From NCBI GenBank assembly GCA_900556695.1, contig USQA01000081.1, forward strand, positions 1 through 5,726: a stretch of DNA of 5,726 nt. Direction: 5' to 3'. The translations under genes and the position numbers were made by a program. The notes below the pieces were generated by a model that was given only the letters and a program-made list of their open reading frames with translations, was not told the origin of the DNA and made no database searches. This DNA is from an uncultured Clostridium sp. GTDB taxonomy: Bacteria > Bacillota > Clostridia > TANB77 > CAG-508. This document shows, in pieces, positions 1-5,726 of this stretch (the first letter of the stretch is position 1; the number at the start of each line of letters is the position of its first letter).

Positions 1-278
1 TGCGTTTTTGATGGATATAACCACAATCAGAATCTGTCCTGCTCTTTAAACATATCTTTATTATTTTTTCATTTGCAAGCTCTTTATAGCCAGGCAGGGC
101 GGACAGTTCTGAATCAAGTTCTTCCATATATTGCATCATGGATCGTTCCACAGCTTCTGTGGATTTATAGCAGCTGCCCCTTGATACAGTCGATAGAAAA
201 ATGGACTTCCTCCTCTGTCATTTCCACCAAATGATATTGTCTATCTATATCAACCAGTAGAGGAAAACCTTCTCTCAT
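1..278 (-). pseudogene. Unrecognised short gene, apparently frameshifted and cut by the window edge
   Basis: Reading starts at an ATG at 278, 14 bases after the stop of the upstream membrane-protein gene. It gives a 37-residue acidic peptide (MREGFPLLVDIDRQYHL..., then VEMTEEEVHFSIDCIKGQLL) ending with TAA at 165-167. The frame one base over is open from 217 to the left edge and has protein-like composition (STEAVERSMMQYMEELDSEL, then SALPGYKELANEKIIKICLK). Dropping one G from the GGGG run at 177-180 joins them as ...DCIKG-SCYKSTEAVER..., a protein of at least about 90 residues. This suggests one gene broken by a single-base insertion, or a sequencing slip. No family is recognised. The ATG at 278 lacks a good ribosome binding site, so it may rely on coupling to the gene before it. 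Alternatives are two overlapping small genes, or chance open frames. Confidence 0.4.
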
Positions 279-292
279 ATGCCAAGTTTGCA

Positions 293-766
293 CTAAAAAA
301 TGACAAGTTTTTCATATACATAATCCTGCAAATAATTATAATCCAGCGGAAAATCATCTGCTACGACTTCTCCATCATTATCTTTTATTATACATGGCTT
401 AGGGGTCACACCATTCTCTCTTAATGTGTAGACATAATATGCCATAATACAACTTATATCTGCCCCTTCTTGACTATATCTGCACACATTTGTATAAGTA
501 CTTAACAATTCAAGCAGCTTATTTCTTTCCTTTTTCTTAAGATATTTAACGGCATAACAAGAATTGATTTTCAAAAGAGCTTCATAATCCTTACGCGTAT
601 AATATCTTTGATTCAACAATTTAACGATTGGAAATATCACCATCATCAATACACTTTCCCGATTTGCTTTGTCATAATATCTTTTTGATATTAAAAATGA
701 CGCAATCACAGAAATGAAAATAGCCATTGCATTTTCATATAGCCAATTACCAATTTGTACCCACAT
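293..766 (-). CDS. Hypothetical small protein with one N-terminal membrane segment
   Basis: This encodes a protein of 157 residues of unknown function. The frame is open to an ATG at 808, but that start has no clear ribosome binding site. The ATG at 766 is preceded by AGGAAGGG (774-781) with 7 bases of spacing, so I prefer it. From that start, residues about 11-27 form a hydrophobic span (ENAMAIFISVIASFLIS) followed at once by KRYYDK, predicting a single anchor with the C-terminal domain in the cytoplasm. The rest is soluble: a Lys/Arg-rich helical part (RYYTRKDYEALLK, KYLKKKERNKLLELL), a segment with several Cys residues, and an acidic end (IKDNDGEVVADDFPLDYNYL). No catalytic motif or known domain is recognised. 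It lies between an IS66 relic and a broken gene, away from the polysaccharide genes, so a role in glycan synthesis is not implied. It has its own promoter-like region upstream. Confidence 0.7.
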   Translation of the reverse strand: MWVQIGNWLYENAMAIFISVIASFLISKRYYDKANRESVLMMVIFPIVKLLNQRYYTRKDYEALLKINSCYAVKYLKKKERNKLLELLSTYTNVCRYSQEGADISCIMAYYVYTLRENGVTPKPCIIKDNDGEVVADDFPLDYNYLQDYVYEKLVIF

Positions 767-773
767 CTCTTTT

Positions 774-781
774 CCCTTCCT
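774..781 (-). promoter_or_regulatory. Ribosome binding site that decides the start of the membrane-protein gene
   Basis: On the minus strand this reads AGGAAGGG, 7 bases before the ATG at 766. The upstream in-frame ATG codons at 808 and 787 have no comparable site. Starting at 766 also places the membrane span in a typical position close to the N-terminus. Confidence 0.6.
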
Positions 782-847
782 GTACATTATAATGTCAGTT
801 TTTTTCATTATCTGTTCATCTGATAAGCGAAGGTTTTCATAAATCGT

Positions 848-876
848 ATTATAAATTTTCTATTTTCTCAAAGGAA
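848..876 (-). promoter_or_regulatory. Candidate promoter for the hypothetical membrane protein
   Basis: On the minus strand 848-853 is a perfect -10 hexamer, TATAAT. At 17-bp spacing the -35 position (871-876) reads TTCCTT, a poor match to TTGACA. A better-looking TTGAGA lies only 12 bp from the -10, too close to serve. Transcription would begin near 841 and give a leader of about 75 bases to the preferred ATG at 766. The weak -35 would fit a promoter that needs an activator, but TATAAT also arises by chance in AT-rich DNA. Confidence 0.4.
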
Positions 877-881
877 AATAT

Positions 882-923
882 GGTACTCACTATATACCAC
901 GTACTTTTTAGCGGTACTCGCTA
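882..923. repeat. Pair of 11-bp direct repeats, 31 bp apart, upstream of the candidate promoter
   Basis: On the plus strand GGTACTCACTA (882-892) recurs as GGTACTCGCTA (913-923), matching at 10 of 11 positions. The start-to-start distance is 31 bp, close to three turns of B-DNA, so both copies would face the same side of the helix. They sit just upstream of the -35 position of the candidate promoter for the membrane protein and just beyond the stop codon of the tnpA relic. They could be an operator or activator site, or merely debris of the insertion element. Confidence 0.4.
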
Positions 924-927
924 CTTA

Positions 928-1056
928 TCATATACTTTTTCGGCATCGACTAACCCAGTTATAAAAGATACTTACCGAGATACCACTTTGGCATAATTCA
1001 TTGATGAGCCTAATCTGTTCCGCTATCGGAACACAGTCTTTGCGAATAGCTATCAT
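928..1056 (-). pseudogene. tnpA: IS66-family tnpA relic, internally deleted and truncated
   Basis: A 42-codon frame encodes MIAIRKDCVPIAEQIRLI..., ending FYNWVSRCRKSI. The pattern of an Ile/Leu/Asn-rich helix (AEQIRLINE), then a Cys-x-Ser-Gly turn, then SVS-x-FYNWVSRCRK is the N-terminal helix-turn-helix of IS66 accessory protein TnpA as seen in clostridial elements. In intact relatives, as I recall them, some 15-20 residues (including a WC motif) separate the CxSG turn from the FYNW helix. Here they are missing, so CQSG runs straight into ISVSIFYNW. A stop follows RCRKSI, removing the rest, and no tnpB or tnpC follows. The start is the ATG at 1056 with GGAG about 9 bases upstream. It cannot encode a working DNA-binding protein of the usual size and should be treated as a decayed gene. 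Family assignment is by motif recognition only. Confidence 0.7.
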
Positions 1057-1131
1057 TACCTATTCTCCATAATTATAGTAAAATAGTCTAAGTATCAAAC
1101 AGGTACAATCATAAAAAAATTCAATGAATTA

Positions 1132-1160
1132 GGAACTCCGCCAGAATATTTGGCGCTTAC
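1132..1160 (-). repeat. IS66-like terminal inverted repeat with internal hairpin
   Basis: The minus strand begins GTAAGCGCC, then AATATTC, then TGGCGG. The segment CGCCA-AATATTC-TGGCG can fold into a 5-bp stem with a 7-base loop inside the terminal repeat. No T-run follows, so it does not read as an intrinsic terminator. Confidence 0.5.
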
Positions 1161-1251
1161 TACCCCAAATTAGATTCTGTATTTTTAATACATTAATTGA
1201 ATGTCAGGCTATTTCCTCATATCTTGTCCCGCCAGTCAAGTTACACATAAG

Positions 1252-2712
1252 CTACCGTTCACTCCGCTTTTTTATTTCTTGCATAATCTCCATAATATAG
1301 TTTTTCTTCCAGAAGATAATGATTGCTATAATAATAGCTATAAAAAATCTAATAACCATGTTACCATATAGAACCATTGCTATTGTAGCTGTAACAACCA
1401 TAAGTATTCCCCAAAAAGCAATCATCTTCTCGTCAAAGAGTTTCTCTCCATACTGGTTCTTTTTTAATGTCTTCCGCAAAAAGCAATAGTGCATAACCAT
1501 CGTTGCAAAATAGCTAAATAACGTAGTATACCCTGCGGCTATGTATCCGTATATTGGGATAAAAATATAATTAAGTATTAAATTCAAAATTGCTGCAATT
1601 ACTGATGCAATTGCAATATATTTATTTGCTCCAAAATATATTTCTATGTCAACGAATAATGTATATACAAAAAAGAAATATACGCTTGCTGCAATTGGAA
1701 CCAAGCACCATTTTGCCTCACCATATTGTGGTGCCGCTAATATTTGTACAGCTTCTGGTGCAAACCAAATCAAACAAATATTAACCCCCATTACTAAACC
1801 AAATAATAGCGATGATATTTTCTTAATTCCTATACCGTGTTCGTTTTTCATTTTTCCATATGCCCAAGGTACAAAAGAACCATTAATGCTCGTGTTCACA
1901 ATTGTCATCAATAAACCTGCTGAATGGGCTACGCTATAAATAGCAGCCTCTTCAGTTCCAACGAATTGATTTATCATTAATTTATCTGATTGATTAAGAA
2001 GTACTAATGACAAATAATGAGGTAAAAGTGGTAAACTTGTAACTACAGCAGTTTTCCACCATTGTATATTTCTACAAAGGCTTCCTCCTCGCTTAATTCC
2101 GACAAGAAGGATCATTGAAACGCAAATAGGTACCAGCGCATTTGAAATAATTCTGGCCTGAACCTTATTCTCTGCCATCGAAACAGCAACAATTCCAACA
2201 ATTGGGTTTAAAACTGAAGTCAATAACGTTACTGTAACAATTTTTTTGTAATCAAATTCAAAGCGTTTTCTAGCTGACCATAGGGCAATAAGTGCATTTC
2301 CTAGAATTTCACCAATCATTACAAACATGAGAAAAGTTGATAGACCCATAAACCGATTGATAAATGGATGGAATATAAAATAAACAGTAGAAAAAATAGC
2401 AGATAAAACGATTAATAGTCCTGCTTGATTCGCCGTAAAAGCATTCTTTTCATCTTGATTTTCAATCAACCCTTTATTAAATATTTCTGATTGCACATTT
2501 AAAGTAACAATTATTATTAAAATATTATACCAAGTCTGAAATATCGTATACTCACCGTACTCAGATGTATCCATCAAGCGAGTAAATATCGGCATAGTTA
2601 TTATCGATATTCCTTTTTGTAAAATCGAACACAAAGCAAACCATAAGCTAGCTTTGACTGCAACATTTGCTTTTTTATAGTGATTCCAAAATTTGCTGAT
2701 TATCTTTTTCAT
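1252..2712 (-). CDS. wzx: Wzx-like polysaccharide flippase (MOP superfamily)
   Basis: This is a 486-residue integral membrane protein, a normal length for Wzx, predicted to move undecaprenyl-linked repeat units across the cytoplasmic membrane. Residues 18-50 carry the usual opening of the family (KASLWFALCSILQKGISI, then TMPIFTRLMDTSEYGEY): an amphipathic first helix, the PIFTRLM motif and a YG turn. The second half begins with another conserved segment near 229-265 (LLPHYLSLVLLNQSDKLMI, then an acidic EEAAIYSVA loop). Hydrophobic spans recur along the whole length, about 12-14 in total. The C-terminus is a short basic cytoplasmic tail (KKRSER). The start at 2712 follows a weak AGAGAG site. 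The 18-bp gap after the polymerase stop suggests co-transcription and translational coupling. It is the last intact gene of the locus, and an IS66 relic follows. The substrate cannot be read from the sequence. Flippase family is confident; the gene name is by role. Confidence 0.9.
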   Translation of the reverse strand: MKKIISKFWNHYKKANVAVKASLWFALCSILQKGISIITMPIFTRLMDTSEYGEYTIFQTWYNILIIIVTLNVQSEIFNKGLIENQDEKNAFTANQAGLLIVLSAIFSTVYFIFHPFINRFMGLSTFLMFVMIGEILGNALIALWSARKRFEFDYKKIVTVTLLTSVLNPIVGIVAVSMAENKVQARIISNALVPICVSMILLVGIKRGGSLCRNIQWWKTAVVTSLPLLPHYLSLVLLNQSDKLMINQFVGTEEAAIYSVAHSAGLLMTIVNTSINGSFVPWAYGKMKNEHGIGIKKISSLLFGLVMGVNICLIWFAPEAVQILAAPQYGEAKWCLVPIAASVYFFFVYTLFVDIEIYFGANKYIAIASVIAAILNLILNYIFIPIYGYIAAGYTTLFSYFATMVMHYCFLRKTLKKNQYGEKLFDEKMIAFWGILMVVTATIAMVLYGNMVIRFFIAIIIAIIIFWKKNYIMEIMQEIKKRSER

Positions 2713-2730
2713 TTTTCTCTCTAAATCTTC

Positions 2731-3981
2731 TTATATAACCTTAGGTGTTATTTCAAACTTCTCAAGCAACAAAAAATAACCTATTGAAAAATATATTGAC
2801 ATTCCAATATGTTCAAATAAGTTACCAACTAAAAACATTACCCATATCGTTCCAATCATGCAAATGCCCAAATACCTATATTGCTTTGAACAACAATAAA
2901 TTTTCAACGTAAAATGTACTAGCGCACCAACAAAAATTAACAATCCTACCATTCCAAATTGGGTAAAAAGAAGATTTATTGTTGAATCAGAAACCTGAGT
3001 TCCTGACAGTCCCATACTAATTGATGCATTTGTTCCAACTCCAAGTCCTCTACCAAATAGCAGTTCAAAGCCAGATGAACTATTGAACATATCAAGAAAC
3101 AGCCTTATTCTTCCTTCACCAGAAGCCATCAAATCGCCTCTGCCAATACGTGAAATAATACTATTTATTAATCCGTATCCAATAAAGATTGCAAAAAATA
3201 ATAATAAAAATATAATTACACTTTTGTTAAAATGTAATGCATCTCCATAATTAATAAATAAAGAATACACAAAGCATATAACCGATAATATTATACATGT
3301 CCTCGTACCGCTTGCAACAGATAAAAAGCAACAAAATATACCATCTATTATAAATACCTTATCACTAAAAACTTTGTACTTCTGCGACATAATCATTAAT
3401 GTTAACAATGCTGCAATAGCATAACAACCAAGATTACCACTTCCCGGAAATAGTCCACTATATCTATATGCGCCGCTACCAAACCTAAACCAACTGTTAC
3501 TCATTGAAATCTGAAACGCCACAATAACAGTCTGAAGGATAATTACTATTTGCGTTATGTAATACACCGCCCTCAATTTTTTTCTATCATGAAAAAGATA
3601 TCCATATGATTCAAAAAACAAAAGCATAGTGAGAAAAAATAAAAAAGTTCGAAAACCTGCAATAAGAAAACCCATCTGGATTCTTCCTGATATCACAAGG
3701 GCAATTAATCCATATAGAAACACCCCCAAAATACTGCCCAGATACTTCTTTTTCTTATTGATTATAAATAAGTAAAGAAAAAGCACCGTTGCAATCACAT
3801 CTTTAAAATGAGAGAACCTTGTACCTATTATTCCACCAGATACAGCTCCTGAAGTATTCAAACCTCCTACAACCTCGTAACCAGTTCTTATAGCTGTCAC
3901 ACCGTACGCAAAATATGGAATAGTCGCCGTTATCAATAATAATAATAAAGCATTAAATACTATCGTACTCTTTTTTACCAT
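2731..3981 (-). CDS. wzy: Wzy-like polysaccharide polymerase (O-antigen ligase/polymerase type)
   Basis: This is a 416-residue protein with roughly 10-12 hydrophobic spans, predicted to join flipped lipid-linked repeat units on the outer face of the membrane. Such proteins diverge strongly, so the call rests on layout and scattered motifs. These are a Pro/Gly-rich external loop near 172-186 (YRYSGLFPGSGNLGC), SGTRTCIILS at 224-233 as in Wzy/WaaL-type proteins, and a large loop at about 278-336. That loop holds Arg residues (SRIGRGD, SGEGRIRLF), the GRGLGVG turn (310-316) and SDSTINLLFTQFGMVGLL, a Gram-positive form of the usual conserved end of this domain. The start at 3981 has AAGGAG (3989-3994) at 7-bp spacing. 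Placement directly before wzx and after glycosyltransferase and SGNH genes supports the role. A WaaL-like ligase or another exporter-linked membrane enzyme is less likely. Confidence 0.85.
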   Translation of the reverse strand: MVKKSTIVFNALLLLLITATIPYFAYGVTAIRTGYEVVGGLNTSGAVSGGIIGTRFSHFKDVIATVLFLYLFIINKKKKYLGSILGVFLYGLIALVISGRIQMGFLIAGFRTFLFFLTMLLFFESYGYLFHDRKKLRAVYYITQIVIILQTVIVAFQISMSNSWFRFGSGAYRYSGLFPGSGNLGCYAIAALLTLMIMSQKYKVFSDKVFIIDGIFCCFLSVASGTRTCIILSVICFVYSLFINYGDALHFNKSVIIFLLLFFAIFIGYGLINSIISRIGRGDLMASGEGRIRLFLDMFNSSSGFELLFGRGLGVGTNASISMGLSGTQVSDSTINLLFTQFGMVGLLIFVGALVHFTLKIYCCSKQYRYLGICMIGTIWVMFLVGNLFEHIGMSIYFSIGYFLLLEKFEITPKVI

Positions 3982-4179
3982 TTTTATTCTCCTTCACATT
4001 GTATAAGATCAGTATTTAATCTTTTTCTTCAGCAGTATATTAGACTACCTAAGATACTGTGACTTATCTCAATCGTTATTCAGAAAAAAATCTAAAAATC
4101 AAATCCATTAATCCTATCTATTCTGTAAGTATAATCCATGTAATCACAATACTTCACTGGTTGACTAAATGCAAGCTAA
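3982..4179 (-). other. 198-bp spacer between the SGNH gene and wzy, function unclear
   Basis: The flanking gene pairs are separated by 2 and 18 bp, so this gap is unusual for the operon. On the minus strand it is AT-rich. It contains a possible weak promoter (TTGCAT, 17 bp, TATTGT, starting near 4175) and a 15-codon ATG frame (4139-4092, MDYTYRIDRINGFDF) without a ribosome binding site. It ends with the good AAGGAG site of wzy. No terminator hairpin was found. It may hold an internal promoter or be what is left of a deleted gene. Confidence 0.3.
3989..3994 (-). promoter_or_regulatory. Strong ribosome binding site of wzy
   Basis: The minus strand reads AAGGAG, 7 bases before the ATG at 3981. 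It is the best site in the window, contrasting with the weak AGAGAG of wzx and the overlap-dependent start of the SGNH gene, and it fixes the wzy start. Confidence 0.6.
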
Positions 4180-4923
4180 TCATATATTAGTAAGATACGG
4201 TATAATTATTTCTGAAATTTTTTTATATCCTTCGAAGTTTGGATGAAAATGATCCTTAGAATAAATCGTATTCCAACCACTTGCCTCCACAACATTCTTT
4301 TGCAGATTAAATAAATCAATATACGCTGCGTTGTATTTATTTGCAATATCCCGCAATACAGCATTATATTGTATATATTCTTTAGTACTATTCAAAAAAT
4401 ACTTATCATCCAAATAAGCAGTAGAAACGATAACGATTTTTTTAACTCCAGTCCTAATAAAGGTTTTAACTAACTCTTCATACTTTTCCTTAAATTCATC
4501 TAAGTGAACCCACTGTACACTTCCTTGTGTCAATAAAACAAATTCTTTTAATATATATCTAAATAAATTGTCTAGTTTATCTGGCAAAAATCTATACCAC
4601 TTTTCAGAATAAAAGGCTCTTGGTGAGAGCATCCCACCTATTTTGTAACGGGCTGGCACTAATTTACTTAGCCCAAAACGGTTTCTATCTAAATTCGGTC
4701 TAATCTGAGCATCAACAGAACCATACATTATTATAACGACATCAGCACATTCCTCAAGAATAGCATCCAATACTGATATCGGATACCTTATCGTCGATCC
4801 TGTTTTTCCTAAATTAACGAACGTATACTTATTTCCCAATTTTACCGATAACTCAGTAACATAATTTAATTTTTTTGAGCCTATTCCTTCGCTTATGCTA
4901 TCACCAAGCACAACACATTTCAT
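4180..4923 (-). CDS. SGNH/GDSL-type hydrolase, probable polysaccharide esterase or acyl-modifying enzyme
   Basis: This encodes 247 residues from the preferred ATG at 4923. The frame also has an ATG at 4935, two bases after the preceding stop, but the only AAGG touches that codon directly. From 4923 the same AAGGA lies 11 bases away and the protein starts right at the first strand (MKCVVLGDSISEG). Catalytic blocks are visible (numbers from 4923): block I GDS with Ser9, a Gly-rich block II (NLGKTGST, about 37-44), block III GSVD at 68-71 where the classical Asn is Val, and block V DHFH with Asp224 and His227. There is no signal peptide or membrane span, so it should act in the cytoplasm, for example removing or transferring acetyl groups on sugar intermediates. 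Linkage to the glycosyltransferase, wzy and wzx supports glycan tailoring. The exact substrate is unknown, and esterase versus transferase cannot be decided from sequence. Confidence 0.8.
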   Translation of the reverse strand: MKCVVLGDSISEGIGSKKLNYVTELSVKLGNKYTFVNLGKTGSTIRYPISVLDAILEECADVVIIMYGSVDAQIRPNLDRNRFGLSKLVPARYKIGGMLSPRAFYSEKWYRFLPDKLDNLFRYILKEFVLLTQGSVQWVHLDEFKEKYEELVKTFIRTGVKKIVIVSTAYLDDKYFLNSTKEYIQYNAVLRDIANKYNAAYIDLFNLQKNVVEASGWNTIYSKDHFHPNFEGYKKISEIIIPYLTNI

Positions 4924-4937
4924 CACATTTTTCATCC

Positions 4938-5726
4938 TTAATTATTTATAAAAAGATTAACACTGTCTCTATATTTATCCCATGTATAAGAAAGTACCGT
5001 TTCGCGTGCTTTCAATCCCATTTCCGGTAATTTTTCTTTATTATCTATGCACCATCTTATGAGTTCAGCTATTCTGTCTATATCACCAGAATCAAACTTA
5101 AATCCACATACTCCTTCGTTCACCAAATCGCATGCACCGGTATTATTTGAAACTAAAACCGGACATCCACACGCCATTGCTTCTAATACTACAAAACCAT
5201 AGCCGTCATTGGTTGATGGAAATACAAAAACATCTGCGCTGTTATATATTTTATTCAACTGATCTGGCGTAACAAAGCCATGAAAATGCACATTATTCAA
5301 AGCATTTCCATTCTTATATAACGCAGAACTATCATTATACACGCCATATAAGTCAAGCGAAAGTACATCCGGCGGGAAACGTTTGACGGCCTCAAGTAAA
5401 TAATGCACACCCTTTTGATAATCAATATGACCAACAAATAACATTTTTAACTCTTGATGCTGTTCTTCAGATTTACTAATATAAAATTTATCTGTATCTA
5501 TACCATATGGCACCACATCAATTTCTGAAGCCTCTCTACCACAGTAAATCACACTGTTTGCAGTAAATTGAGATGCCGCTATAAATCTATCTGCAAGAAA
5601 TATTTCTATGTTCATGGTCTGCATAACTCGGTCATCCCACAAATATGACTGCGTTTTTTTAAAATATGACTGTTTCAGTCTAAAATCTTCTTCCTCGTAT
5701 ATTTTTTTCGCATAAGGTCTACTGAT
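4938..5726 (-). CDS. GT4-family glycosyltransferase, C-terminal part (5' end outside window)
   Basis: The frame is open to the right edge with no convincing start. A TTG at 5642 could be mistaken for one, but coding continues upstream (SRPYAKKIYEEEDFRLKQ), so the gene begins outside the window. The visible 262 residues are the C-terminal, nucleotide-sugar-binding half of a GT-B retaining glycosyltransferase. Features (counted from the window edge) are: the linker strand VVPYGIDTDKF (71-81); LFVGHIDYQKGVHYLLEA (96-113), the usual start of this domain with the phosphate-contacting Lys; HGFVTPDQLNKIYNSADVFVFPS (149-171); and NDGYGFVVLEAMACGCPVL (173-191), the E-x7-E motif, with Asp174 in place of the first Glu and Glu182 kept. 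It should add one sugar to the lipid-linked repeat unit at the inner membrane face. Donor and acceptor cannot be told. The SGNH gene follows after 2 bp, so the two are surely co-transcribed. Confidence 0.9.
   Translation of the reverse strand: MSRPYAKKIYEEEDFRLKQSYFKKTQSYLWDDRVMQTMNIEIFLADRFIAASQFTANSVIYCGREASEIDVVPYGIDTDKFYISKSEEQHQELKMLFVGHIDYQKGVHYLLEAVKRFPPDVLSLDLYGVYNDSSALYKNGNALNNVHFHGFVTPDQLNKIYNSADVFVFPSTNDGYGFVVLEAMACGCPVLVSNNTGACDLVNEGVCGFKFDSGDIDRIAELIRWCIDNKEKLPEMGLKARETVLSYTWDKYRDSVNLFINN

Larger units (their letters stand above)
928..1160 (-). mobile_element. Left-end remnant of an IS66-family insertion sequence
   Basis: The minus strand from 1160 inward begins GTAAGCGCC (1152-1160), matching the GTAAGCG tip typical of IS66-family inverted repeats. 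The tnpA relic starts about 100 bp inside, the usual layout for the tnpA end of these elements. The transposase genes tnpB and tnpC and a clear right end are absent. TAAGCG at 824-829 on the plus strand is only a faint candidate for the opposite end. The 8 bp outside the tip (taccccaa, 1161-1168) do not recur beside that candidate. The element lies immediately beyond the flippase gene and marks the downstream border of the polysaccharide genes. Confidence 0.65.

Noticed and set aside
767..808. ATG at 808 as the start of the orphan membrane protein
   Set aside because: It has no ribosome binding site, whereas the ATG at 766 has AGGAAGGG at ideal spacing. The extra 14 residues are also polar and unlike a membrane-protein lead-in.
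1118..1130. AATTCAATGAATT inverted repeat next to an A/T run, as a terminator after wzx
   Set aside because: The stem is all but one pair A/T and leaves a one-base loop at full pairing. A foldable form has only four A/T pairs, so it would not be stable.
1590..1939. Two plus-strand open frames of 64 and 97 codons
   Set aside because: Both lie wholly antisense to the confident wzx gene, show no family motif and no ribosome binding site, and are explained as its shadow frames.
4092..4139. 15-codon minus-strand frame MDYTYRIDRINGFDF in the gap before wzy
   Set aside because: There is no ribosome binding site, it is too short to judge, and the sequence beyond its stop does not continue as coding in any frame I followed.
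4924..4935. ATG at 4935 as the SGNH start
   Set aside because: The only AAGG touches this ATG with no spacing. The ATG at 4923 has better spacing and opens directly into the first conserved strand. This stays a mild preference.
5640..5642. TTG at 5642 as the glycosyltransferase start
   Set aside because: The frame stays open and coding-like to the window edge, and a start there would remove the whole N-terminal GT-B domain. The gene is simply cut by the window.

Overview
This AT-rich window has every recognisable gene on the minus strand. It looks like the downstream end of a surface-polysaccharide (capsule, EPS or cell-wall glycan) locus of a low-GC Gram-positive bacterium, probably a clostridial/Lachnospiraceae-type Firmicute. 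The basis is AAGGAG-type ribosome binding sites, A/T-rich codon use, a Wzx/Wzy pair of Gram-positive character, and a relic of an IS66-family element whose TnpA wording resembles clostridial copies. The organism assignment is inference.

In transcription order (right to left) the locus holds: a GT4-type glycosyltransferase cut by the right edge (5726-4938); an SGNH-fold hydrolase/esterase two bases after it (preferred start 4923, end 4180); a 198-bp gap; a multi-membrane Wzy-like polymerase (3981-2731); and a Wzx-like flippase 18 bp further on (2712-1252). This is the Wzx/Wzy-dependent logic: cytoplasmic glycosyltransferases build a lipid-linked repeat unit, Wzx flips it, Wzy polymerises it outside, and the SGNH enzyme plausibly edits an acyl group.

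The left 1.25 kb is different. Just past wzx lies an IS66-type terminal inverted repeat (tip at 1160) followed by a tnpA reduced to 42 codons by an internal deletion and an early stop (1056-928). Then comes a promoter-like stretch with a perfect TATAAT and two upstream 11-bp direct repeats exactly 31 bp apart. After it lie an unrecognised, single-span membrane protein (preferred start 766, end 293) and a short gene broken by an apparent +1 shift at a GGGG run (278 to the left edge). This part looks like an insertion and decay boundary of the polysaccharide locus.

No rRNA, tRNA, CRISPR array or convincing intrinsic terminator was seen. No clearly new system was found. The best leads are the orphan membrane protein with its repeat-bearing promoter region, and the divergent Wzy/SGNH pair.
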